Shown: one piece after another, positions 22,501-30,785 of the stretch
Numbering within the stretch: position 1 is the stretch's first letter
Layout of the letters: each line of letters begins with the position of its first letter
DNA from: Crossaster papposus
Taxonomy: Eukaryota; Echinodermata; Asteroidea; Velatida; Solasteridae
Assembly: GCA_037893245.1 (NCBI GenBank)
Contig: JBAIAA010000697.1
Location: 868,001-932,000, forward strand
Length of the DNA: 64,000 nucleotides
Direction of reading: 5' to 3'
Notes under the pieces: generated by a model
What the model was told of the DNA's origin: nothing
What the model saw: only the letters and a program-made list of their open reading frames with translations
The model's database searches: none
Made by a program: the position numbers and the translations under genes

Positions 22501-24016
22501 ATGATCACTGAGGCGTGTCAGTGTGAAGGAAGGAACCGAGATGGAAAGTTGCCAAGGGTATAGGCGATCCATAGGCTGGAGAACTACGTGTCATAGAGTA
22601 CATGGGACCCATCGCACTTGGATGTGATGGTGGGTGGGGCGCTAGATGTTGCGTCACCGTTTCAATCCCTCATTCTCCTGACGAAGGTCAGGGCATTCTG
22701 TCCAAAACGTTGAGATCCCTCCGTTTCCTGTTAAAACCACACAACTCACTAGACAGAATGTCCACATGGTGCTACCGCAAACTATTTATCTTGTTGCTAT
22801 GTTGCCATGCAAGCTTTCAAACCTCTGTTCCTTTTTAGAACCACACAACTCACTACAGAGAATTACCACATGGTGTTACATGTACACGTTGTTATATGTA
22901 TCAGCTGATATAACAACAATGGTGATTTACAGGCGATTTGTTGTCAAGCCACATACGTATTATGTACGCGTATCTAATGGTTCCTATTCATCCCTTCACT
23001 CTGTGCACATAGCTCCATTGGTTCCTGGATAGAGGTGGACCTCGTTGAGAGTACAGTGTTGACAGGAGTAATCACACAGGGATTGAATAGGTATTGGCAT
23101 GTGAAGCGGTACACGGTGGCGTATCAAAAGCAGCCCTCATCTGAATATGAACACGTAACAGATGGAAACGGAAACATTAAGGTAAATGTTAATCTTAACT
23201 TAACAGGCTTTGCAGGTATTTACAGGACATGTGGCCAATTTCACGAGACACCAAGACGGGTCTTATAAAAAAAGTAACTCGTCCTAACTCGCGACCAAAG
23301 TTAAGACGCTTTAAACTTGTCATAACTTCCATAGCAACGCGGATTAACTCGTCTTAACTGAAGATCGGTCCGAGGGTCGTCTTATCTCACGTGCGTTAAT
23401 CTATATTATTGTCTGGAAACTATTGCATTATCTTCTCGTTTTAGACAAAATGTCGGCCTACAGTTATAGTTTCAAAGAAAAATATTATCAACAGTTTGTT
23501 TTCTTCAGTCGCGTGTATCGTAAAAAAAATATATTTATACGCCAGCAACCAGTCGACTCTGTCGTATAGAACGTGCAGAGCTACCATACGTGATTGTATT
23601 GCGCAGACTAGTTTGCGCGTTTCTTTTCAACGACTGTTTACTCTAGCGGTAAAAACACGAAACAGCTATCAAATTGGTAGTTGCGATACGTCTTTCATAA
23701 GATTGGTTTATTGAAATCGATCTTAGGACACGTCTTCGTGCAGACTAGATAACTATTGTGCATGTGCTGCGGCGATGCGTTTCTGAGAAACAAAATGTAA
23801 TTGTTAAAAGTCTCCTCTTCGACGAATGATTATTGATACCGCTGAATGTAAACGTTTTGGTTTCAGGAGTTCGTCGGTAACACTGATGTCAACACCCCGG
23901 TCACCAACATGTTCGATGAGAGTGTAGTGACGAAGGCAGTGCGCATTCAGCCTACTGCCTGGGCGCGTAGTGGTGTTGGTTTGCGGTTGGAGTTGCTTGG
24001 ATGTCGACTTGATTAG
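10555..24016 (+). CDS. Secreted discoidin protein gene 2 (five predicted exons)
   Basis: Model: 10555-10573, 20900-21142, 21812-21950, 23013-23181, 23867-24016, joining to 720 nt (239 aa) with all phases in register. Exon 1 is the remnant of a signal-peptide exon. Exon 2 encodes an 80-residue Cys-bearing segment (CHQVC, CTC, FNC) that I do not recognise. Exons 3-5 encode a full discoidin domain, from CSSTQPLGMED to LELLGC. Such proteins are secreted and bind glycans or phospholipids. Here that is inferred from the fold. The 10-kb first intron is filled with mobile elements. Compared with gene 3, exon 1 has lost about 30 bp that include the original ATG, so the protein would start at MLSEMA and its signal peptide is doubtful. 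Exons 3-5 are secure; exons 1-2 are predictions. Confidence 0.65.
10741..10840 (+). repeat. TTAA-type MITE, left end (copy 1)
   Basis: Begins AGGTAGGATACGCCATT directly after TTTAA. Related copies start at 21311, 31203, 36931 and 46934. The right end is not recognisable here, so this copy is truncated or decayed. Confidence 0.55.
11119..11142 (+). repeat. Poly-C tract
   Basis: Over twenty consecutive C. It is one of many long homopolymer G/C runs in the window. Confidence 0.9.
11579..11863 (-). pseudogene. IQ motif and start of BRCT domain (part of the decayed cluster)
   Basis: 94-codon open stretch. LIQAVFRGYITRK fits the IQ calmodulin-binding pattern IQxxxRGxxxRK. GLFAGVTFVFVG at the end is the first strand of a BRCT domain, whose rest continues in another frame down to about 11340. 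Confidence 0.6.
14850..15457 (-). pseudogene. Peptidase C19-like C-terminal segment (part of the decayed cluster)
   Basis: Open 15457-15194, then broken. CKTCSNISAVSSTISPVLYY resembles the zinc-finger-like CxxC region of USPs, and GHFYSVVKI followed by VIDDLRGN resembles their His/Asp box. The catalytic Cys box was not found, so either it is missing or it lies upstream in decayed sequence. Confidence 0.4.
15724..15737 (+). promoter_or_regulatory. RFX X-box-like palindrome
   Basis: GTTGCCATGGTAAC, a perfect fit to the symmetric RFX binding consensus (RYYNCC-N(0-3)-RGNAAC). It lies ~270 bp upstream of the minus-strand C19/BRCT cluster, so it could belong to that cluster's old promoter. Confidence 0.3.
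15900..16205 (+). repeat. Tandem pair of ~150-bp repeats with TATCGCC...GGCGATA palindrome
   Basis: Two direct copies, 15900-16045 and 16048-16203. Each has an inverted repeat (TATCGCC then GGCGATA a few bases later) followed by AAAATxGGCAAA, then AGCTTTCGAACAC and CCATCAAACA. No coding potential is seen. Confidence 0.65.
16655..17510. other. AT-rich spacer, nothing recognised
   Basis: I see no open frame of note, no tRNA-like sequence and no repeat shared with the rest of the window. Confidence 0.5.
17515..17847 (-). pseudogene. Myb/SANT-like DNA-binding domain fragment, copy 1
   Basis: 110-codon open stretch with FDELKDVLESKHKD, KKKVAWEIILTHRARF and a Lys-rich YLKNTLSKLKSE helix. This layout (three helices, central W) fits the Myb/SANT-like domain carried by Harbinger-type elements and related host genes. 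A second, more diverged fragment follows at 17868-18056 and a third at 31622-31969. No transposase accompanies any of them. Confidence 0.5.
17868..18056 (-). pseudogene. Myb/SANT-like domain fragment, copy 2
   Basis: Contains DKHKDANTNRKKKNAWEV, matching HTDANTNRKKK at 31800. Its upstream end runs into the CTCGGTC-type minisatellite (RDRDQGRD in translation). Confidence 0.45.
18019..18100 (+). repeat. Left remnant of CTCGGTCGC-type minisatellite
   Basis: Degenerate copies of the unit seen at 19857-20475, separated from the main block by the LINE at 18101-19850. Confidence 0.6.
18101..19855 (-). mobile_element. 5'-truncated CR1-like LINE (minus strand), reverse transcriptase ORF
   Basis: The ORF 19855-18269 (528 codons) encodes a non-LTR reverse transcriptase. 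It has KNYRPVSNISFVGKIIEK, LLDLSAAFDTIDHSILL (motif A), GLPQGSVFGPLG (motif B), YHIYADDTQLYISF (motif C, catalytic YADD) and NLGVFFD. The C-terminal thumb continues to LKTHLFV. The endonuclease and N-terminal linker are missing, so the copy is 5'-truncated. The 3' end is an (ATTACATT)n tail at 18101-18130, preceded in element orientation by a GCGCTTT...AAGCGC-type stem shared with CR1/L2-type tails. Both flanks are the same minisatellite, so this is a nested insertion. The RT frame is intact. Confidence 0.85.
19857..20475 (+). repeat. 9-bp CTCGGTCGC minisatellite
   Basis: Roughly seventy units of a 9-bp motif (CTCGGTCGC with variants GGTCTGGGT, GGTCGTCT). Because the period is a multiple of three, all plus frames and one minus frame stay open for over 600 bp and give repeats such as TEATE or RSPRS. 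I regard these as repeat artefacts and not proteins. Confidence 0.9.
20510..20575 (+). repeat. Poly-T then poly-G tract
   Basis: T-rich run interrupted by A, then about 25 G with single A interruptions. Confidence 0.9.
20655..20775 (+). repeat. Short degenerate repeat of TATAACGC(T/C)GTA
   Basis: Six copies of a ~11-bp motif in ~120 bp, just upstream of gene 2 exon 2. Spacing is irregular (about 16-26 bp). Confidence 0.6.
20900..21142 (+). CDS. Gene 2, exon 2 (unique Cys-containing segment)
   Basis: Local rise in GC and an open frame between an acceptor (acattacAG) and a possible donor (CAAA|GTACAG). It joins exon 1 as G|TG (Val) and exon 3 as A|AG (Lys). Residues include PPRWFLPYIDPCTC and EDADEIWDYFNC. 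It bears no resemblance to the second exon of gene 3. An alternative donor at 21125 (AACT|GTACGC) would also be in phase. Confidence 0.5.
21311..21629 (+). mobile_element. TTAA-type MITE, best-preserved copy
   Basis: 319 bp with terminal inverted repeats AGGTAGAATACACCATT and AATGGTGTATCCTACCT, one mismatch in 17. TTTTAA flanks both sides (21305-21310 and 21630-21635), which contains the TTAA target of piggyBac and Kolobok-type elements. It has no coding capacity. It lies in the intron between gene 2 exon 2 and discoidin exon 1. Confidence 0.8.
21812..21950 (+). CDS. Gene 2, discoidin exon 1 of 3
   Basis: 139 nt after a strong acceptor (tgttaccaacAG) and before GTTGGT. It encodes CSSTQPLGMED, RITASSSYNYW and LNLSPGAWKPS, the N-terminal strands and first spike of a discoidin domain. 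The first Cys is the partner of the domain's final Cys. Confidence 0.85.
22331..22749 (+). mobile_element. Inverted-repeat element with two hammerhead-like arms (unit B)
   Basis: Left arm 22331-22403 and right arm 22674-22749 are imperfect inverted repeats of each other (GTTGTGTGGTT outside, CGTCAGGA inside). The right arm has CTGACGA, then a GGTCAG/CTGTCC stem with one U-U mismatch, then AAAAC where a hammerhead ribozyme needs GAAAC. The left arm reads CTGACGA on the minus strand. Hammerhead motifs of this kind are known from Penelope-like retroelements. The copy is in the intron of gene 2 between discoidin exons 1 and 2, and both cores carry lesions. Confidence 0.5.
23013..23181 (+). CDS. 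Gene 2, discoidin exon 2 of 3
   Basis: 169 nt, encoding GSWIEVDLVES through DGNGNIK. Donor GTAAAT. The spike loop reads LNRYWH. Confidence 0.85.
23867..24016 (+). CDS. Gene 2, discoidin exon 3 of 3 with stop
   Basis: 150 nt, acceptor gtttcAG, 49 codons plus TAG. It encodes EFVGNTDVNTPVTNMFD to LELLGCRLD. Confidence 0.85.
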   Translation, partial: EFVGNTDVNTPVTNMFDESVVTKAVRIQPTAWARSGVGLRLELLGCRLD

Positions 24017-24360
24017 TTCTGCTGAAGTTTATAAGCGCTGTTCGTATTCGTTGAGAACATTTTCCAAAGAAACCAAAACGGAAAAATGACACTTAGCAAA
24101 ACAAAATAGAGAACCGCCAGCATAATAGACCTGAACAATAACACCGGGCTGGAAATATACTATATTATGTAAATGTAAAAAAAATCGCATGAACAAAAAC
24201 TGTGCTAGAATGTGTTGCTTTTGCTGAAGATTTCATCGTTTTTTATTCATGTTGGGTATTTTGGTATAAATTCCAGTGTCGTAAATCTATATCGGCGAGT
24301 GGAGGATGGGATAACTAAAAATGTACGGCCGTGGAAAATCTAAAAACAGAGAAAATCGGG

Positions 24361-24383
24361 GTGGGGGGGGGGGGGGGGGGGGG
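24361..24383 (+). repeat. Poly-G tract
   Basis: About twenty G, interrupted once by T, at the same relative place as 1867 and 40125. Confidence 0.9.
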
Positions 24384-25012
24384 CACATGTTCACATGTTT
24401 ATGACACAAAAGGTATGTCATCTAAGGCAATATTGCGCAGTAACTTACACTACAGTGGTGCTTTTAAACCATTTGCAGTGTTCTTTTTAATACAGGTGAA
24501 GGATGGACACTTTTATTTGTATTCTTACTACCAAAATCTGGGGGATGATCTAAAAGCGGGGGGTAACGCACTCTTTCCCTGAAGTTAGTAAAACAATTTT
24601 AAAGTTTGGTATTTGGCGTCACTAAAATACAAATTGCAATATCATTATAAATTTATTTAGTTGTACAGTGTGGAGTCTCGTAATAGAATTGTTTTCTCTG
24701 CTATTTTTAAGCAAATTTTCATTCAAAATTACCAACTTTCGCATTCAATTTTGTCCGGAGAAATCACACGCTTTTACTAAACAAATAAGTAATTTGCCAT
24801 TGAATTGAAAATTGTTGGTCACTCTATTTAAACACTGTCGCGCGAATATTCTTAACCACCGTCTAAGCTGTTGCTGTAAGGCAACATACATCCAGGGATC
24901 GAATTCGTATGATATCAATCAATTTCAAACTTATGTGAAATAAATTAGTTTGGTGTGTGCTTGACTCACGCACATATCCGACTAATTTATTTAACATAAG
25001 TTTAAATTGAAC

Positions 25013-25175
25013 TGTGAATGCTGCCTTTCGGCAACAGCTTCAAAGATTTTGATCAAAGGCTGAGCAAGCGTTGAAATTGAACCATAAATGACTAAATTGG
25101 TTTGGTAAAAGCATATGATTGTTTTAATAATGTCAAATTCGTTTAGGCTGTTGCCGAAGGGCAGCATTCACAGAT
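25013..25175 (+). repeat. Foldback with TGCTGCC...GGCAGCA arms
   Basis: Arms at 25013-25052 and 25131-25172 are inverted copies (GCTGCCTTTCGGCAACAGC against GCTGTTGCCGAAGGGCAGC). They enclose ~80 bp. The same structure occurs in the other subrepeats, for example 4078-4232 and 42315-42470. Confidence 0.65.
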
Positions 25176-25740
25176 CAAATTCGTCTCGATATTAATCAAT
25201 ATGCCGTATTATTGAACGTAGAGGGCGCTGTGCTCACGATATTTGGGGGTATAATTAAAAGTGATTAGGAGATAATTCACGTCAGTTTAAATATTCTTAC
25301 AGCTCCAAAATATATTTTTTTCTAATATTCAATTTTTAGATACAAGTAAAGTTACTAAAACTACTTCAATAAACGCGATTTTGCATGTGTTAGTACTCAG
25401 AAAATGGCGTCTTATAGCGCCCTCATGCGACCAAAAATACGGCGGATTTCAAACTTAGGTTAAAAACATTAGTCTGATAATTATGTGTGTGATATATATA
25501 TATTGTTTTAATGTTAATTGGCAAGGTGGGTCAATGTCTTTGTTCACTTTGAAATGTATGCAAATTTACATATTTGGTTTACCATGTATATCCCTATTGA
25601 GTGATCACCACAAAGTCGCTTCCCAGGTTGTATCTTAAAATTAGGCGTGATCCCTGGTCACACGGTATTCTGGTGTTTATGACTTCTGACTAGCGCCCTC
25701 AAAGAAAAGATACTAACAATTTGGAAGACAGCTAAACATA

Positions 25741-25813
25741 GTGCAAAATAGATCAGTTGATAGAACGCCGGTCCGGTATTCCGGAGGTCGCAGGTTCGAG
25801 ACCCGCCTTGCCA
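25741..25813 (+). ncRNA. tRNA-like sequence in subrepeat B1
   Basis: Intact B-box-like GGTTCGAGACC and A-box-like TAGATCAGTTGA. Acceptor-like GTGCAAA and TTGCCAA. Confidence 0.5.
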
Positions 25814-27189
25814 ATTGTTTTTGTTCACTTTGAACTTTCTGCAATTAAGTGTACGTATATTAAAATGCACGCAAATAACAGAATATGGGTCGAGTGTCGT
25901 GTTGCTGTGTAATGATTAATCATTTGTTTCAAAATGGGATTTTGAATAGAAATGAGTGGAGGAAACAATAACCAGGAGCTTACACAATCGCAATGTTTAG
26001 CTCCACAATAATGACATGTGAATGATCTATTCAGAATAGCCGGACATTTTGGGCACACTTATTATATTTCTAAAAATTGACTTTGATGTAATCGTTTATT
26101 TTTACTCAGCCTATACTTTGTTTCTACAAAATAGAAATTTGGGGAATGTAAGTAGCAAGGCGGGGGTACCTTGAGAGATTGGTGAATTAAAGTATCTTGC
26201 TGCCACCATGGATGCCTACACCTGGTCTTAAATACTCCAAAGACACCTCTCTTCCATATGCAAGTGCCAAAACCCTTTCCCCGAAACGAAACGACAGATT
26301 CCAGGATCTGGCTCCCAGACTATTTCAAAAGAACGCCACCAACAAATAAAAGTACAGGTATAAGTATAAACGATTACGCTAAAACATATAGGTTATTGAA
26401 ACAAAATTCATTCAAATTCACCAACTCTCGCATTCAATTTTGTCCGGAGAAATACAACAAAATCGCACGCTTTTACAAAACAAATTAAGTCATTTTCCAT
26501 TTAATTGCAAATTGTTGGTCACTCTATTTAAACTTTGTCTCGCGAATATTCGTCACCACAGTCTAAGCTGTTGCTGTAAGGCAACATATATCCAGGGGTC
26601 AAATTCGTATGATATAAATCAATTTCAAACTGATGTGAAATAAATTAGTTTGATGTGTGCACGACTCACGCACAAATCAGACTAATTCATTTAACATAAG
26701 TTCGAAATTGAACTGTGAATGCTGCCATTCGGCAACAGCTTCAACGAATTTGATCAAAGGGTGAGCAAACGTTACAATTAAACAATAAATAAATTGGTTT
26801 GGTAAAAGCGTATGATTGTTTTAATAATGTCAAATTCGTTTAGGCTGTTGCCAAAAGGCAGCATTCACAGATCAAATTTGTCTTGATTTCAATCAATTTT
26901 AAACTTATGTTAAAGTTATTAGTCTGATAATTATGTGTGTGATATATATATATTGTTTTAATTTTAATTGGCAAGGTGGGTCAATGTCTTTGTTCACTTT
27001 GAAATGTATGCAAATTTACCTATTTGGTTTACCATGTGTATCCCCATTGAGTGATCCCCACAATGTCGCTTCCCAGGTTGTATCTTAAAATTAGGCGTGA
27101 TCCCTGGTAGCAAGGTATTCTGGTGTTTATGACTTCTGACTAGCGCCCTCCAACAAAGATACTAACAATTCGGAAGACTGCTAAACATG

Positions 27190-27262
27190 GGGCAAAATAG
27201 GTCAGTTGGTAGAACGCCGGTCCGGTATTCCGGAGGTCGCAGGTTCGAGACCCGTCTTGCCA
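27190..27262 (+). ncRNA. tRNA-like sequence in subrepeat B2
   Basis: A-box-like TAGGTCAGTTGG and B-box GGTTCGAGACC are both present. The anticodon-like arm is the same as in the other copies. Confidence 0.5.
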
Positions 27263-28419
27263 ATTGTTTTTGTTCACTTTGAACTTTCTGCAATTAAGTG
27301 TATGTATATTAAAATGCACGCAAATAACAGAATATGGGTCGATTGTCGTGTTGCTGTGTAAGGATTAATCATTTGTTTCAAAATGGGATTTTGAATAGAA
27401 ATGAGTGTAGGAAACAATAACCAGGAGCTTACACAATCGCAATGTTTAGCTCCACAATAATGACATGTGAATGATCTAATCAGAATAGCCGGACATTTTG
27501 GGCACACTTATTCTATTTCTAAAAATTGACTTTGATGTAATCGTTTATTTTTACTCAGCCTATACTTTGGTTTCTACAAAATATAAATGTGGGGGATGTG
27601 AGTAGCAAGGCGGGGGTACCTTGAGAGATTGATGAATTAAAGTATCTTGCTGCCACCTTGGATGCTTACACGCGGTCTTAAACTACTTCAGAGACACCTC
27701 CCTTCAATATACAAGTGCCAAACCCTTTCCCCGAAACGAAACGACATATTCTAGGAGCTGGCTCCCGGACTATATCAACAGAACGGGTATAAGTATGAAC
27801 GCTAAAACATATAGGTTATTGAAACAAAATTCATTCAAATTCACCAACTCTCGCATTCAAGTTCGTGCGAGAAAAAAATTGCACGCTTTTAATACCAAAC
27901 TAGTTTAGTCATTTATCATTCAATTTCAACGTTTGGCCACTCGTTTTAAGCACCGGGTTGAGAATATTTACTTCGGAAGTGAATGAAAGTAGTGCAATGT
28001 GTATTACATTCTGGGTTAAGCTGACACTTTTCCCCTAGTCACTGTGACACGTTTACGGCTAAAACAAAACAACCTAAACAAAAAGACTCCCAAGTGAATC
28101 TGAACCGCAATATTTGAGTTCTCATTGTCGCTGCTTGATTGATTTATACTACGTTCCTTTTACATCCATTGTCAAGATTTCAAAGGAACAAAAAGTATCC
28201 ATTCTTACTGATGCTTTAAGGTTTGAGATGAATTGAGTCTATTTATTCAGTGGTACGATCTACCGACTTGGGTATGTGAAAGCTTTGCCCTGTCCGGTCT
28301 CAGTGTTGCGTAACCAAACAATGGAATAAAGGTTGGGTTAAATAAGGGCGTTTCTAACGCCCAGTACGCTGGACATCGAAGTCATTTGCTGCCATACGTT
28401 TGTGTGCGTCGGGTGTGTT

Positions 28420-29030
28420 TCTGCTAACTACACCAAAGTGTCTCTTCCAGTGATTATTATCCGTACACATTTTTGAGTAGAAATACGTTGGAGATAATGT
28501 TGTATGACCCTCAAGAACTGACCCGCCAATTTATTTCGATGGTGATTCAAACCAGTATTTTTCGGACATATCCGATGACGATATTTACTCCGATGAGGAT
28601 TTATACTAAAAGCGGCGGATTCGAAGGTGAATAAACTTCCTACATTCAAGGATGATTTGGACGTCTTGTAACAGATCAGGAAATGATGGAAAATAAGAAA
28701 AGGTAACAAGAATTGTTTTCCTCTCAAAAGTTGGCTTATATTTTAGCTGTCGGTGTATCTGGCAAGGGCAGACAGGGCTACCAGAAAACAATTCTACTGT
28801 CATTTTTTTACAGGATTTTGAATTATGTTTAATATTTCATTTACCTATCAATTATATCAACAAATTGCTGATTAACACTGAGTATGAAGAAACCCAAGCT
28901 AACATTTGACCAACGCGTGTTCAAGACGTGCGTTGCTATTAATATAAAGCAAGAAATGAGACGGAGGGCCCCCCTCCTTTGTGGTGGTAATTGCGCTTGC
29001 GGAATTGTGTTGTGGTTTCTTAGGAATGCT
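28420..29030 (+). repeat. Noncoding remainder of unit B, middle part
   Basis: Matches 5990-6650 in A and, for its first part, 54130-54316 in C. No gene recognised. Confidence 0.5.
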
Positions 29031-29040
29031 TTTAGGTTCT

Positions 29041-29112
29041 TAGGGGAGGTGGGGGGAGGGGGGTGGGGGAGGGGGGAGGGGGGGAGGGGGGTGGGGGAGG
29101 GGGTGGGGAGGT
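29041..29112 (+). repeat. G-rich tract with G-quadruplex potential
   Basis: About 70 bp of G runs of three to seven separated by single A or T. It corresponds to the shorter G run at 6650 in unit A. Confidence 0.85.
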
Positions 29113-29214
29113 AACAATAGTCTAGAGAGTGTATGGGTGCTGGGGGTCCCTCGGTCTCATCGTGCTGGGTATATTGCTATCAGGCGAAAAGGTTTAGTTA
29201 TCCTTTAACGAAAA

Positions 29215-29222
29215 TGACGTCA
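29215..29222 (+). promoter_or_regulatory. CRE-like palindrome TGACGTCA
   Basis: Same site as 6787-6794 in unit A. Confidence 0.35.
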
Positions 29223-30199
29223 AGGCGAGTTTGCGCATGCGTGAGCGAAACATTACGTTGGCTTTACCCCAGCCTTTTGTCAAACCAGGCTCGGAACAAA
29301 TTGTTCTTTATGCTCTGTTAAACGTCTGCCGTTTTGCAACACGGGTACGGCAGGAGTAGGCCCCTACGTGAGTTAGCGAATGTATACAGTGCATGTACAT
29401 GCATACGTGTATATACCCGCTCTTTTGAAGGACAATTGCAATTGTATTTATCTAATGGTGCATAAACAACCTCAAAGGTAATTTACAACAATTGCTTTTG
29501 TGGTTTTTGTTGTTTTGTTTTTTGTGTTATTGTTTTGTTGCTTTTGGGGGGGGGGGAGGCGGGGTTAGTGTGTTGCATCAAATAACACTGACTTGTTCGA
29601 CGCTTTGGGTTCGCGTTGACGCTGGAAAGTTCAGGAAAACCAATCATGTTCTTGTAGTCTGGTTCCCTGACTCTACATAAGATGGAACAGAACAATGTAT
29701 AGATGATATTATATATGATGAAATTAAATTAAAAAAATTTCAAAATTGCCGGGAAAACCTATACAGGTTGGGTATTTTTCCCTCAAGTGCACGACGTATG
29801 GTATGATCTTGGGTATAACAAATGTTTCTGACTACACTGTAGGGATCTCATGAATTTGAGAGGCATAGATTATTTTCTTGCGCGCCACCTGACTTTTGCC
29901 TTCATTGCATCATCTTTAATCATTTGGACCCTCTGGGTACGTTTCGTTTTCTAAACAAATTGCTGTTTACAATTGCCTAGACCTACCTTGATTGCTACTG
30001 ATGAGTATGTGTTTGTTACTAGAAGCCGTGTCCGTTTGTACGCGGTGCCGCGCTGTTTCATAACAATCCGCGACTAATTACAAACGAGATGGTATTGATT
30101 GTTCAGTTTCAAGGCGATATTTTCGTTAGTTTCCAAGACGGTGTTTTCATTTAGCTAGAAACTGTAATTACCAGGGAATGCTCATTGGCTGTTACGTTA

Positions 30200-30739
30200 C
30201 CCGCTTCCAGCGTTAGCTCCGCCCATGTTGTAATCTTGCACCAATAAGAAATGTTTTCTACTTTCCTCGCGAGCGCAAGCTCGTTCTTGATTGGATGTAG
30301 GTTGGCTATGACGTCAACCTTGTCTGTGGTCTGCGGCTGCTAAGCTGACGTGGCAAACTACGTACGTTTTATGAGTACTTGCCGATATACGATGAACGCA
30401 CACGAAGTGTTCAGCATTTCGTCTATAAGATACGGTTTCGAGCTACGATATATTTAGTCTCTTTTCTGTCAGTCTGATCGTCGTACAGTGCTCTACATGC
30501 ATAGCTGCCTATTGAAGTCGCGTCGGTGTGACTGTCCCGATCGTTGAAGTTGCTGATGAATAAATCCAAAACGATATTTCGATTTTTGCCTTAATCGGGC
30601 AAAGCTTCGGTTTACGCTTTCCGATTGTTGTCGAGTTATATACGTGCGTACAGGAACACTTTAGTTGGCGTTGGCGTGTGAGTCGTTGATAATTACATTC
30701 TAGCGGATTGGTGCTCAGAATTCACTTGAATCTAGGAGA
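30200..30739 (+). promoter_or_regulatory. Putative promoter and 5' UTR of discoidin gene 3
   Basis: Aligns with 10020-10550. It has an inverted CCAAT (GATTGG, 30289), CRE TGACGTCA at 30309-30316, TATAAGATACGG at 30424, and GATATATTTAG followed ~25 bp later by TCAGTC, an initiator-like sequence. The ATG of the signal exon is at 30740, in a GAGAATGGA context. Confidence 0.5.
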
Positions 30740-30785
30740 ATGGACGGAGCAGCAGCTTTGGTTCTGATGCTGTCAACAATGGCAG
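30740..30785 (+). CDS. Gene 3, exon 1 (signal-peptide exon)
   Basis: ATG followed by a hydrophobic run (AAALVLML) and ending in phase 1 before the strong donor GTAAGATT. Too short for ordinary ORF calling; supported by conservation of the flanks with unit A. Confidence 0.65.
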
